From: Hydrogenispora ethanolica
GTDB lineage: Bacteria > Bacillota > UBA4882 > UBA8346
Direction: 5' to 3'
NCBI RefSeq assembly: GCF_004340685.1
Contig: NZ_SLUN01000023.1
Location: forward strand, 30,681 to 94,680
Length of the DNA stretch: 64,000 nucleotides
Both the position numbers and the translations under genes were made by a program. Positions within the stretch are counted from its first letter, which is position 1, and the number at the start of each line of letters is the position of its first letter. Under the pieces are notes generated by a model, which saw only the letters and a list, made by a program, of their open reading frames with translations, was not told the DNA's origin and ran no database searches. Positions 47,402-56,741 of the stretch are shown in pieces.

Positions 47402-50071
47402 ATGGAACGGTATTTTAAGATTGCATCCGGTGTTCTGGTGGCGCTGGTGGTCCTCCTCTGGAGCATCAGCGGGAAATATGTCGACTGGCTGTGGTTCAAG
47501 TCCGTCGGGGAGACCTCGGTCTTCTGGGTGACGTTGCTCACCGGACCCCTGACCAAGCTTCTGGTCGGGGTGCTCATCTTCGGGTTTCTGGTGCTCAATT
47601 TCTGGCTGGCCTTGCGGGCGTTCAACCGGACGCAGGTGCAAGTGGTCGAAGAGACCAGTCTCTGGCCGGAGATTCCCAAAAGCGCGCTCATCCTGCCCGG
47701 TCTGGGCATCGCCGCTGTCCTCTCCTTTGTGCTGGCCTCCGGACTCAGCCTGGACTGGACGGTGATCCAGCAGTTTCTCAATCAGACCCGGGTCGGCCTC
47801 GCCGATCCCGTCTTCCATAAGGACCTCGGCTATTATCTGTTCGCCTTCCCCTTCTTTCAACGCTTGAACAACCTGGTGATCAGCGTGGTCTTTCTGGGAC
47901 TGGCTGGGACGGCGCTGGTGTACCTGATCGCCAGGGCGGCCTGGAAGGAAGGGCGCGGCTGGGAATTATGGTTTCCCGCCAAGGTCCATCTGACCGTCCT
48001 GACCATCCTGTTCTTGCTCGGCAAGATCTGGGGGTATGCCCTCGGCAAATTCAACCTGCTCTATCAGGAGTCGGCCCAGATGACCGGGATCAACTACACC
48101 GCCTATCATGCCAAATTATTCGGTTTTCAAGTTCTGACCGTCTTCCTGGCGGTGTTGATCGCCGTCCTGATTTTCAGCCTGTTCCGGAAGGGCACCAAGA
48201 TCCTGGTGGGCGGGCTCGCCGCCTGGCTGGCGCTGTCCTTTATCTTATTCGGCCTTTATCCCGGATTTCTGCAATCTTTCAAAGTAGCTCCCAACGAGTT
48301 TGTTTTGGAAGCGCCCTTTCTGAAAAACCATATCGACTTTACCCGGAAGGCCTACGGGCTCGACCAGATTGCGACCCGGACCTACATTCCAGTCGATACC
48401 CGGACCAGCTCCCGGCAGTTGAATCAGAACGACCCGGCCCTGGCCGACTTGCGGCTCTGGGATTATCGGCCGCTCAAGTCCTCCTATAACCAGCTGCAGC
48501 GGATCCGGCCCTACTACATCTTCAACGACATCGACATCGACCGTTACCAGTCGGTCACCGGCGGCCAGGATCAGATGATGATCTCCGCCCGCGAGCTCAA
48601 CACCTCCGCTCTGGCGGGCCAAGCCCAGAACTGGATCAACATGCACATGACCTATACCCATGGTTACGGAGTCGCCGCCAATCAGGTGAACGAATTCACC
48701 GCCCAGGGGCAGCCCATCTTCAAGGCCTACGATCTGCCCACCAAGGTCGATCCGAATTTCCCCGGCCTGAAAGTGGACCAGCCCCGGATCTATTTCGGCG
48801 AATCCACCAATGATTACGTGATCGTCAATACCCGCAACGCCGAGTTCGACTATCCCAAGGGCGAGGGAAACGCTTCCTTCAGCTACGACGGCAAGAAAGG
48901 GATCCCGTTGAACTCGCTGTTTAATAAGCTCCTGATGACCAGCGTCTTCGGGAACACCAACTTTCTGCTCTCGGATCTCTTGACCGACCAGAGCAGTATT
49001 CTGCTCTACCGCAATATCAACACCCGGGTCAAGAAGCTGGCTCCGTTCCTGATGTTCGACAATGACCCATATCTGGTGGTCTCCGGCGGCAAACTGTACT
49101 GGATCATCGACGCCTATACCGCCAGCGCCTATTACCCGTATGCCAAAGCCCACGAAGAAGGCCTGAATTATCTGCGCAACTCGGTCAAGGCTGTGATCAA
49201 CGCCTATGACGGCAGTGTCGGTTTTTATGTGATCGACGACCGCGATCCGCTGATCAAAGTTTGGCAGAAGGTCTTCCCGCGGCTTTTCAAGCCGGTGGCG
49301 TCCCTCGACCCGGATCTGGTCCGCCATTTCCGCTATCCCACCTATCTGATGACCATCCAGCGGGATATGCTGACCCAGTATCACATGACCGACCCCAAGA
49401 CGTTTTACGAGAAAGAAGACTACTGGGAGATCCCCGTCCACAACCAGGATGAGCCGTTCGAGCCCTATTACGTGACGGTCAACCTGCCCGACGTCAAGGA
49501 GAACGGCGAATTCGTCATCATGCAGCCGTTCTCGCCGCGCGGCAGCCGCAACCTGGTCTCCTGGCTGATCGCCCGCTGCGACCAGCCCAATTACGGCCAG
49601 CTCATCCAGTACGTCCTTCCCAAGGATCAGAATATCTACGGTCCGGCCCAGATCGACAGCAGGATCAACCAGGATCAGACCATCTCCCAGCTGGTCACCC
49701 TCTGGAACCAGCAACAATCCCGGGTCACTTGGGGCAATCTGTTGATGATCCCGGTGGAAGGCTCAATCCTGTATGTCAAGCCGCTATTCATGGAATCGGA
49801 GCGAAGCCAGCAAGCCGAGCTGAAAAAGGTCGTGATGGTCTATCAGAACCAGGTGGTGATGGGCGACACCCTTGCTGACGCCATCTCCCGGTTGACCCTC
49901 GGCACGCCGCCGCCCAGTTCCACGGCACCCAGCGGCGCCCCGACCACGCCGCCCAGCGCTCAGAATCCGTCAGCGCCCACCAACCGCAAGGCGGAGATTC
50001 TGAAACGGCTGAACGATCTGGTGAACGAGCAGCAGCGGCTGCTGCAGGAACTGTCGCGGATGAGCCAATAG
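47402..50071 (+). CDS. UPF0182 family large membrane protein
   Basis: 889 residues, function unknown. Seven hydrophobic segments in the first 290 residues (for example VLVALVVLLWSISGKYVDWLW, VLTIFLLGKIWGYALG-like), then a soluble part of about 530 residues with family phrases (AYGLDQIATRTYIPV, WNYRPL-like LWDYRPLKSSYNQLQRIRPYY, HMTYTHGYGV). The tail (830-889) is a Pro/Ser/Thr-rich linker and a short coiled coil. ATG 47402 with GAAGGAGTG upstream. Single gene ending in a 19-bp terminator. Confidence 0.9.
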   Translation: MERYFKIASGVLVALVVLLWSISGKYVDWLWFKSVGETSVFWVTLLTGPLTKLLVGVLIFGFLVLNFWLALRAFNRTQVQVVEETSLWPEIPKSALILPGLGIAAVLSFVLASGLSLDWTVIQQFLNQTRVGLADPVFHKDLGYYLFAFPFFQRLNNLVISVVFLGLAGTALVYLIARAAWKEGRGWELWFPAKVHLTVLTILFLLGKIWGYALGKFNLLYQESAQMTGINYTAYHAKLFGFQVLTVFLAVLIAVLIFSLFRKGTKILVGGLAAWLALSFILFGLYPGFLQSFKVAPNEFVLEAPFLKNHIDFTRKAYGLDQIATRTYIPVDTRTSSRQLNQNDPALADLRLWDYRPLKSSYNQLQRIRPYYIFNDIDIDRYQSVTGGQDQMMISARELNTSALAGQAQNWINMHMTYTHGYGVAANQVNEFTAQGQPIFKAYDLPTKVDPNFPGLKVDQPRIYFGESTNDYVIVNTRNAEFDYPKGEGNASFSYDGKKGIPLNSLFNKLLMTSVFGNTNFLLSDLLTDQSSILLYRNINTRVKKLAPFLMFDNDPYLVVSGGKLYWIIDAYTASAYYPYAKAHEEGLNYLRNSVKAVINAYDGSVGFYVIDDRDPLIKVWQKVFPRLFKPVASLDPDLVRHFRYPTYLMTIQRDMLTQYHMTDPKTFYEKEDYWEIPVHNQDEPFEPYYVTVNLPDVKENGEFVIMQPFSPRGSRNLVSWLIARCDQPNYGQLIQYVLPKDQNIYGPAQIDSRINQDQTISQLVTLWNQQQSRVTWGNLLMIPVEGSILYVKPLFMESERSQQAELKKVVMVYQNQVVMGDTLADAISRLTLGTPPPSSTAPSGAPTTPPSAQNPSAPTNRKAEILKRLNDLVNEQQRLLQELSRMSQ

Positions 50072-50086
50072 CGAATCTTTCGCAAT

Positions 50087-50128
50087 GATCCAAAGAGCCG
50101 GACACCCGAGTGTCCGGCTCTTTGGATC
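50087..50128. terminator. Bidirectional terminator with 19-bp perfect stem
   Basis: GATCCAAAGAGCCGGACAC-CCGA and its exact complement. It separates the UPF0182 gene from the convergent 69-residue gene. Confidence 0.92.
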
Positions 50129-50149
50129 CTATCGCTGAGGTCATCCGAA

Positions 50150-50359
50150 TTACGCCTTCATCACCGACCGGCATTTGGCGGCGAAACGGGTATACTCCTC
50201 CAGCACTCCAACCAGCCGGCCGGCCTGCTCCGAGGAGAGAGACTCCAGGTCGGAGGCACCCACTGAATCCCGGATAATTCGTTCGATCTGAAACTGATGA
50301 TAGCCCAGATGAGACAGTTGCCCCAAAAGGTCGCTCACTCGATCCGTTTCCTTATCCAA
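50150..50359 (-). CDS. Small helical hypothetical protein
   Basis: 69 residues, no family recognised. Helical composition with SEQAGRLVGVLEEYTRFAAK near the C-terminus. TTG 50359 with AAAGGGGGG about 8 nt upstream and a strong terminator after the stop support a real gene. Confidence 0.5.
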   Translation of the reverse strand: MDKETDRVSDLLGQLSHLGYHQFQIERIIRDSVGASDLESLSSEQAGRLVGVLEEYTRFAAKCRSVMKA

Positions 50360-50692
50360 AACCTTCCCCCCTTTATCTCTCTATGATTCCCATCACGGAA
50401 AATTTTACCATAGACATTTGAGAAATCATGTTGAAAAAAGAAGGAAGGGGGAGACGATCGTGGATTTGATTGTAGAGCTTTCCAAAGGATTCTCACGATT
50501 GCGCCGGTTCCCCGGCTGGATTTGTCGTATCTTCTCCGCATCGGAAGAAAAATACAAAAAACGGACCACCTTTCGGTGGTCCCGCTTAGCGCACTCCCAG
50601 AATCATTCGCAAATCCCTTGTAACGCATTGGCTGAAGGAGGCTGCTTCACATTAGGGGCATTCAAGCTACTGATGGCAAAAGCTGTCGAAGG
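50360..50692. other. Intergenic region between small gene and aldolase gene
   Basis: Holds the aldolase terminator (50550-50582). A plus-strand GTG at 50461 has a fine ribosome site (GGGGGAG, 6 nt) and opens a frame to 50729, but it runs through that terminator and into the aldolase gene, so it is not called. Confidence 0.45.
50550..50582 (-). terminator. Terminator of the glycyl radical operon
   Basis: GGACCACC-GAAA-GGTGGTCC stem, then GTTTTTTGTATTTTTC on the minus strand, about 110 nt after the last gene. Confidence 0.88.
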
Positions 50693-51373
50693 CTATTTCA
50701 CTTCATCGGTGCACTTGCCCTTGGCGTAAACCCCTTCCCAGTCGCGAATGAACTGTTCGACGCTCCAATCGGTCAAGGGATGCTGCAATAACGCATCCAG
50801 CGTCTCCGGATTCACGGTCACGGCGTGAGCGCCGCTCAAAGCGGCCTCGTGGACTTGCCGCGCGTTTTTGAAAGATGCCGCCAAAATCCGGGTCGGCAAA
50901 CCGTAACTGTCGAACAGCTTCCGGATGGCCGCGACGACCTGGGCGCCGTCGCCGCCGCTGTTGTCCAACCGGTTCACATAGGGCGCGACGAAATCGGCGC
51001 CGGCCACCGCCGCCAGCAGTGCCTGCTGGGGAGTGAAGACCGCGGTGGCGGTCAGCTTAAAGCCACGCGGCTTCAACAGCTTGATGGCCTTCAGGCCTTC
51101 GGGGGTCACCGGGATCTTAATATAGAGATCGCCCCCGACGCTCCCGGCCAGATACTCCGCTTCCCGCGCCATCCGCTCGGCCTCCCTGCCGACTACCTGG
51201 ACATGGAGCATCCTTTCTGCTCCGATGACCGCCCGGATCGCTTGGATAATCTTTAGAAACTCGTTCTTCTCCCTGGCGATAATGGTGGGATTGGTGGTAA
51301 CCCCGGCCAAAGGGTAAATCTCATGGGCTTTCCGGATCAACTCCGGATTGGCGGTGTCCAGTAAGTATATCAT
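50693..51373 (-). CDS. Fructose-6-phosphate aldolase / small transaldolase
   Basis: Schiff-base aldolase of the MipB/TalC class. 226 residues, the short class that includes fructose-6-phosphate aldolase. The catalytic Lys is in LYIKIPVTPEG near 86; LLDTANPELIRKA at the start, GVTTNPTII near 24 and TATAVFTPQQAL near 110 are typical. Whether it acts as aldolase or transaldolase cannot be settled. ATG overlaps the nagB TGA (ATGA). In this operon it would process the fructose-6-phosphate made by NagB. Confidence 0.9.
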   Translation of the reverse strand: MIYLLDTANPELIRKAHEIYPLAGVTTNPTIIAREKNEFLKIIQAIRAVIGAERMLHVQVVGREAERMAREAEYLAGSVGGDLYIKIPVTPEGLKAIKLLKPRGFKLTATAVFTPQQALLAAVAGADFVAPYVNRLDNSGGDGAQVVAAIRKLFDSYGLPTRILAASFKNARQVHEAALSGAHAVTVNPETLDALLQHPLTDWSVEQFIRDWEGVYAKGKCTDEVK

Positions 51374-52152
51374 CCGCTCAACTTCCTTTCGTTTATTACT
51401 GGGGTGGGCTCGTTTGCACCTTCAATCTCCGCAGCGGCCGCCGCTTCATCCACCATCACCGTTACGTCCCGGTGGAGCAACAGCAGCGAGGCAGGAAAGT
51501 GCGGCGTGACGGTCCGCTGGGTCAGCAGCCGGTTGATGACGGCCCCCTTGCTTCGGCCGCTGGCCAAAAGGAGGATTTTCCGCGCTTGCAGAATCACTCC
51601 GACCCCCATCGTGGCCGCTTGCCGGGGGACCTCGGCCACGGTCTCGAAGAAGCGGGAATTGTCCCGGATCGTCTCCGCGCTGAGATCCGCCACATGGGTG
51701 TCGGCGCTCAGTTCCGCGGCGGGTTCATTGAAACCGATATGCCCGTCGCCGCCGATTCCCAGGACCATCAGATCGATGCCGCCGAGCCCGGCGATGCGCT
51801 GATCATAGGCGGCGCAGGCCGCTTGCAGATCCGCCGCCCGGACATCCGGCACAAATGTGTTGGTTTGGTTGATATTCACGTTCTGATACAAAAATTCCTG
51901 TAAATAACGATAATAACTTTGCGGATGGTCGGGTCCCAAGGGAACATACTCATCAATATTCAGTATTCTCGCCTTGGAGAAGTCCAAACCCTCCGTTTGA
52001 TGCAACCGCACCAACTCCCGGAGCATCCCCACCGGAGTGCCGCCCGTCGGCAGCGCGGCCACCAGATCCGGCCGCTCCCGGATGGCTGCGGCAACCATCG
52101 CCGCAGCCGCCCGGGACAGCTCCTGATAATCTTTTTTGATAAACACGTGCAT
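51370..52152 (-). CDS. nagB: Glucosamine-6-phosphate deaminase
   Basis: Converts glucosamine-6-phosphate to fructose-6-phosphate and ammonia. 260 residues, typical. Motifs: ALPTGGTPVGML near 34, NIDEYVPLG near 65 and GIGGDGHIGFNEPA near 131. ATG 52152 with GGGAGGAA upstream. Its presence between the glycyl radical genes and the aldolase gene is the main clue that the operon handles an amino sugar. No nagA was seen; the PIG-L protein could supply deacetylation. Confidence 0.93.
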   Translation of the reverse strand: MHVFIKKDYQELSRAAAAMVAAAIRERPDLVAALPTGGTPVGMLRELVRLHQTEGLDFSKARILNIDEYVPLGPDHPQSYYRYLQEFLYQNVNINQTNTFVPDVRAADLQAACAAYDQRIAGLGGIDLMVLGIGGDGHIGFNEPAAELSADTHVADLSAETIRDNSRFFETVAEVPRQAATMGVGVILQARKILLLASGRSKGAVINRLLTQRTVTPHFPASLLLLHRDVTVMVDEAAAAAEIEGANEPTPVINERKLSG

Positions 52153-52179
52153 CCCAATTCCTCCCTGACTCGTATCGCT

Positions 52180-53106
52180 TTATGAACCGCCGAGGGTGGT
52201 CCGGAAGCCATACGCTTCGGCAATGAGTTTCATTTTTTTCAGTTCCCCCTCCGCCGGCTCCGCGAGTTCCGGCAGAGGATATTCCCGGCCCAGTTTCGTA
52301 TATTTCCCCAGCCCGTAGCGGTGATATCCCAGGATGTCCACCTGTTCGACGGTAGCCAGGCGCTTGACAAACTCCAGGCGATCCCGGAATTCGGCTTCCC
52401 CGTCATTGACGCCCGGGATCACCACCAACCGCGCGATCATGGGAATGCCCCGCTCCGCGATCTTCAAGGCATTCTCCAGGATGAATTCATTCGCAGCGCC
52501 GGTATACTGGCGGTGTTTTTCGCTCCCCATCAGCTTGATGTCGTACAAAACCAGGTCGATCGCACCGAGGACCCCGGCAAAGTTCGACCACGGCGCCAAT
52601 CCGGCGGTCTCCACGGCGGTATGGATATGTTTCTCTTGCAGCCTGCGGGCCAACTCCCCCACGAACTCCGGTTGCAAGAGCGGCTCGCCCCCGGAAAACG
52701 TGACGCCGCCCCCGGATGTTTCATAAAAAACCCGGTCTTTCAGGAGTTCGGCCAATGCTTCGGCCACTGTCAGCCGCTGCCCGACGCTTTCATAGACTCC
52801 GGCGGGGCAGACTGCGGCGCACCGGCCGCAGCCATCGCAGGAATTCCGGTCCAGCCGGATCGCCTCCGCCGGCCGGGTCAACGCTCCCCGGGGGCAGGCC
52901 GCCAGGCAAGCGCCGCAACCGATGCAGAGCTCCGGACGCTGAAACATCTCCGGCGCCGGATGGATCAATTCCGGATTGGAACACCAGCCGCACCGCAAGG
53001 AACAGCCTTTCAAAAATACCGTGTCCCGGATGCCTGGACCGTCCTTGGTCGAATACTTCTGAATCGCCGAGATAACTCCGGTAACGTTGTCATGCTCAGA
53101 AGCCAT
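52180..53106 (-). CDS. Glycyl radical enzyme activase
   Basis: Radical-SAM enzyme that installs the glycyl radical on its partner. About 308 residues. The radical-SAM cluster motif is KGCSLRCGWC near 36 (CxxxCxxC), followed by two ferredoxin clusters (CIGCGACLAACP near 61, CDGCGRCAAVCP near 90) as in activases of dehydratase-type enzymes; SGGEPLLQPEF near 140 follows. ATG 53106 overlaps the stop of the enzyme gene by 11 bp, so production is coupled. Confidence 0.92.
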   Translation of the reverse strand: MASEHDNVTGVISAIQKYSTKDGPGIRDTVFLKGCSLRCGWCSNPELIHPAPEMFQRPELCIGCGACLAACPRGALTRPAEAIRLDRNSCDGCGRCAAVCPAGVYESVGQRLTVAEALAELLKDRVFYETSGGGVTFSGGEPLLQPEFVGELARRLQEKHIHTAVETAGLAPWSNFAGVLGAIDLVLYDIKLMGSEKHRQYTGAANEFILENALKIAERGIPMIARLVVIPGVNDGEAEFRDRLEFVKRLATVEQVDILGYHRYGLGKYTKLGREYPLPELAEPAEGELKKMKLIAEAYGFRTTLGGS

Positions 53107-55519
53107 GATGTTCCGTCCGCTCAATGATCGCCTCCTGGACCTCGGGTATCAGGGAAGTGAAAAGCGCGCAGTACCCGGCGACCCGCACCATCAGATTGGG
53201 ATACTGTTCCGGATTCCGCCTGGCAGCCCGCAAGGTCGCCGAATCGACGACGTTAAACTGCAGGTGAAAGTTGCCCAACCGGCGGCTGGCTTCGATGAAT
53301 GAGACGAATTTATCCAGATTGCCATCATCGGCCAAAGCCTCGGGGGAAAACTTCATATTGAGCAGTTGCCCGCCGGCCATCCGCGAGTTCGGCAGCTTCG
53401 ACACGGACTTGGCCACGGCGGTCGGCCCTTCGCGGTCCGCGCCCAAGCAAGGGGAAGCGCCTTCGTTCAACGGCTTCCCGGCCAGACGGCCGTCGGGGGT
53501 CGCTCCGACATCCATTCCGTAGGGAACATAGGAAGAAATGTTGGAGGTGGACATGGTATACCCGCAACCGATCGGCCCGCTGCCATCCCTTTCATTCCGG
53601 TAGGATGGCAGCAAATCCAGATAGGAGCGGTAAACATCGGCCACGATCCGGTCGGCTTCATCCCGGTCATTGCCGAATTTCGGCGCGTTCAAGGCGAGCC
53701 GCCGGATCCGGGCGTTCTTTTCGCCCTGCCAATTCTGGTCCAATGCCGCTTTCAATTCGGGGAACGTTACCAATTGATCGTCAAATACCAGTTTTTTCAG
53801 CGCGGCCAACGAATCTCCGACCACCGTCGTTCCGATGGTGGAATGGCTGACAAAGTCATATTCCGCCCCGCCCTCCTTCAAAGTCTTGCCCCGTTCGATG
53901 CAGCAGTCAATCAATGAGGAAGCGAACGGATCGGCGTCAAAGAGCTTCAGCGAACGGTCGCAGACATAATCGCTCTCCACCGCCAGGTCGGTATAGAATT
54001 TCAAGAATTTGCGCCAACCCTCCCATAGTTCCTCATAGGAACCGAAGTCAACCTGGCTTTCCTTCCGGCCGTTCACCGAGATCAACTGAATCCCGGTCCG
54101 CGGATCCACCCCGTTATTCAACAATAGTTCCAGGATCTTGCCGAAATTCATATAGGTCATCCCGGTGGCCCGGTGGCCCCATCTTCCGGGAATCGCCACC
54201 TCCACGCAGCCCATGGAGGCGTAATCTCTGGCGACTGTCTCGGGAATGCCGATGGAGCGCAAGGTTGCGATGACAGTCTCATCAGCAAACAGCGACGGCA
54301 TGCCGAACCTCTCCCGGATCAGCCGGGCCGCCTCCCACAATAATTCTTTCGGAGTTCCTTCCCAGTAACGTACCGACAAGTTCGGCTCGGGCAAGCGCGA
54401 TAAGGCCATGGCCCGCAAACAGAGGTAGGATAATTCGTTGGTCCCGTCGCTGCCGTCCGCTTTCATCCCTCCGACCATCAGGTTGGAGTAGAGCGGGTAT
54501 CCGACGCCAAATTCGGTATGATCCCAGGGGCGTACTTTATTCAGGCTGTTCAGCTTGATGAAAAACAGGGCGATCAGTTCCAAGGCCTGCTCGTCGGTGA
54601 GCACCCCGCGCTCGATGTCCCGCTGATAAAAAGGGTACATGTATTGATCGAATCTGCCGAATGAGAAGGAATGGCCGTTGCTCTCGATCATCATGACCAG
54701 ATGGGTGAAATAGACCAACAGCAACGCTTCATGGAACGACTGCGGCGCTTTCTCCAGGCCGCCCGCGCAGATCTCCGCGATCTGCGCCAACTCCCGCTGC
54801 CGGTGCGGATTGGTCGCAGTTTTTGCCAACTCCAGCGCTTTTTGCGCATATCTTCGCACAAATTGGCTGGCCGCTTGCAATGCGATAACCGACGCCTGGT
54901 AGAAATGGCGTTGCGACGGCTCCAGATCCCCATTCCCCAGCTTCGCTTGGGCCTGGCGCATCACTCCACCGTACCCCTGAGCCAATAACTTATCGTGATT
55001 GGGAATGATATGTCCGTCGCCGGACATGCTGATGCCGCCGCGATGGATCACATTCTGCTCTTCGGCCAGCTTATTGATTGCCGAAATGTTCCGCAGCACC
55101 TCGTCCTGGTGGGTCCGGCCCCGCCAATCGCCGTAGATGTCGCGAAGTTTCCGCTTGGTTTCATCCGAGATGGTGAAGACATCGCCGGTTCGCCGCTCAA
55201 ACTGATCCAGCTCAGCGATGACCCAGGCGATGGAATATTCGGGAAAGATGGGCGCCGCCCTTCCGGCGCTAGCCTGATTCCCGACGATCAGCTGGTCCTC
55301 TTCGATATAAATGCTCATGCCGTTCAAAATCTGGGCGAGCGCTTTGGCCCGGCGTATGATCATCGGTTCCCCTTCCGTCTCCCGAAAGGACTCGGTGATC
55401 AACAACGCCCGTTCCGGACAGATGCTCGGAACCGTCCGCATCAGATCGTCGCGGACTTTCGTGACCCGTTGGTAGGATTCCTGATTCCAATCCTCCGCTA
55501 TCATTTTCTGTCCCAGCAT
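53096..55519 (-). CDS. Glycyl radical enzyme, dehydratase/lyase type, substrate unknown
   Basis: Anaerobic radical enzyme of the pyruvate formate-lyase superfamily. About 807 residues. The thiyl-radical Cys is in SMGCVEVAIPG near 438, with the Glu two residues later that is typical of dehydratase-type members. The glycyl site is VRVAGYCALF, with the Gly near residue 782. The pocket-proximal sequence EVAIPGRWGHR differs from the glycerol, choline and hydroxyproline enzymes I can recall. ATG 55519 with AGGAG 8 nt upstream. Located between a PIG-L deacetylase and activase/nagB/aldolase genes, which suggests an amino-sugar or amino-sugar-derived substrate. Confidence 0.92.
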   Translation of the reverse strand: MLGQKMIAEDWNQESYQRVTKVRDDLMRTVPSICPERALLITESFRETEGEPMIIRRAKALAQILNGMSIYIEEDQLIVGNQASAGRAAPIFPEYSIAWVIAELDQFERRTGDVFTISDETKRKLRDIYGDWRGRTHQDEVLRNISAINKLAEEQNVIHRGGISMSGDGHIIPNHDKLLAQGYGGVMRQAQAKLGNGDLEPSQRHFYQASVIALQAASQFVRRYAQKALELAKTATNPHRQRELAQIAEICAGGLEKAPQSFHEALLLVYFTHLVMMIESNGHSFSFGRFDQYMYPFYQRDIERGVLTDEQALELIALFFIKLNSLNKVRPWDHTEFGVGYPLYSNLMVGGMKADGSDGTNELSYLCLRAMALSRLPEPNLSVRYWEGTPKELLWEAARLIRERFGMPSLFADETVIATLRSIGIPETVARDYASMGCVEVAIPGRWGHRATGMTYMNFGKILELLLNNGVDPRTGIQLISVNGRKESQVDFGSYEELWEGWRKFLKFYTDLAVESDYVCDRSLKLFDADPFASSLIDCCIERGKTLKEGGAEYDFVSHSTIGTTVVGDSLAALKKLVFDDQLVTFPELKAALDQNWQGEKNARIRRLALNAPKFGNDRDEADRIVADVYRSYLDLLPSYRNERDGSGPIGCGYTMSTSNISSYVPYGMDVGATPDGRLAGKPLNEGASPCLGADREGPTAVAKSVSKLPNSRMAGGQLLNMKFSPEALADDGNLDKFVSFIEASRRLGNFHLQFNVVDSATLRAARRNPEQYPNLMVRVAGYCALFTSLIPEVQEAIIERTEHHGF

Positions 55520-55554
55520 AAAACCCACTCCTTTGCAATGGTATTGGAATTCCT

Positions 55555-56412
55555 TTATTCAGTCTTCAGCAGCCGCATCAGCCGCTCGGAAACATCCAGG
55601 CTGAAGCGGCGGATGTAATCTTGCACATAAGCATCGATGTCCAACGCCGGGTTATCCACTAAAGGTTTCAAATTCATGCCCCAAATGTACGCCGAGGCTT
55701 CATCCACGCCGTGAGCTTCCAAGTAGGTCGCATTGGCCAATCTGCGGCCGGCCGTCGCCAGATCATAGCGTTTACCGCCGCCGATTTGGGAATCATGGAC
55801 CCCAATCAGCGCCGCAGCGAGATTGGGACGCGAACTAACATCGAACATCACCTTGTCTTCATCATTCATCCAGTCCAACCCGCGCCATACTTCACACCCG
55901 TAGATCCGTTCGGGACGGAGGGCTTCGGGCAACCGCCGCAAGGCCTGGATCGTCCGCAAGGCCACACTGACATGGGTATCATGCTTATCCGCCAGATTAT
56001 GGGTATAGATAACTTCCGGCCGGGCTGCCGCGACGATTTCGCTTAATTCCTCGAGAATATCGCAGTTCATAGAGTCTTTCACTTGACAGCTGGGATAATC
56101 CAATAAAGCCAAAGCGCCATATTCTCCCACGTAGGCGGCTTTCTTTTGTTCCGCCCGTCTCACCCGGCGCATGGCTTCGTCACAATATTCCGCATACAAA
56201 TTAGCCCTGGCGCTGCCGGAACCATCCCCTACCACTACTCCCATAAACCATTGATCCGCTTTGGCAAAACATTGCAATATCCCGTGATAAGCCATGATCT
56301 CCAGATCATCCTGATGGGCTGCGATCGCCATGTGAGTGGTCCGCCCGATCGCCTCCGGAACCGGCTCCCGGTCCGGCACGAATAGCTCCGCGCCGCAGTT
56401 TTTGAACTTCAT
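55555..56412 (-). CDS. PIG-L (LmbE-like) deacetylase
   Basis: Zinc-dependent N-deacetylase of the PIG-L family. 285 residues. The metal motif AHxDD appears as AHQDDLEIMAYHG near 32 (family mostly AHPDD), and the later ligand His in TYTHNLADKHDTHVSVALR-like segment near 147 is present (YTHNLADKHDTHVS). Substrates in this family are N-acetyl sugars and glycoconjugates. First gene of the operon; ATG 56412 with AAAGGAGAA upstream. Probably provides the free amino sugar for the following steps. Confidence 0.85.
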   Translation of the reverse strand: MKFKNCGAELFVPDREPVPEAIGRTTHMAIAAHQDDLEIMAYHGILQCFAKADQWFMGVVVGDGSGSARANLYAEYCDEAMRRVRRAEQKKAAYVGEYGALALLDYPSCQVKDSMNCDILEELSEIVAAARPEVIYTHNLADKHDTHVSVALRTIQALRRLPEALRPERIYGCEVWRGLDWMNDEDKVMFDVSSRPNLAAALIGVHDSQIGGGKRYDLATAGRRLANATYLEAHGVDEASAYIWGMNLKPLVDNPALDIDAYVQDYIRRFSLDVSERLMRLLKTE

Positions 56413-56488
56413 CCGTGCTTCTCCTTTCCGGCTTTCTCTTAATCTCCGCCGTTTTGAAATATACGATCACTTCGCCGCTCCCAAATTG

Positions 56489-56517
56489 ATTATAATAAAA
56501 GCAACATCATTAGTCAA
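56489..56517 (-). promoter_or_regulatory. Promoter of the glycyl radical operon
   Basis: Minus strand -35 TTGACT (56512-56517), 17-nt spacer, -10 TATAAT (56489-56494), 77 nt before the PIG-L start. A/T-rich direct repeats (ACAAAATAAAACAAAAATAA) lie just upstream of the -35 and may bind the DeoR-type regulator. Confidence 0.75.
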
Positions 56518-56741
56518 TTATTTTTGTTTTATTTTGTTGTATTCATTCTGGCAGACTATCCTGAAATCAGCGAATAGGTTTGTATTTAGTGTTTGAACGA
56601 TTGGATTTTGCTCCATCGAAAAAACGATCACACGGATCGTTCCCGTACGCTGTAATCCCATAACTCATGTTTACTTTTGTTGCTTTGCATGATACAATGA
56701 GCAAAGACCCCATCCAGCGTTTGAGAAAGGACGGCGTTCCC

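Noticed and set aside
48245..49717. 490-codon frame antisense to the UPF0182 gene
   Set aside because: Shadow frame rich in Asp/Val/Gly/Ile; the opposite strand encodes a recognised family.
50461..50729. Small plus-strand gene with GTG start and good ribosome site
   Set aside because: It would run through the intrinsic terminator of the opposite operon and into the aldolase gene; the product has no recognisable features.
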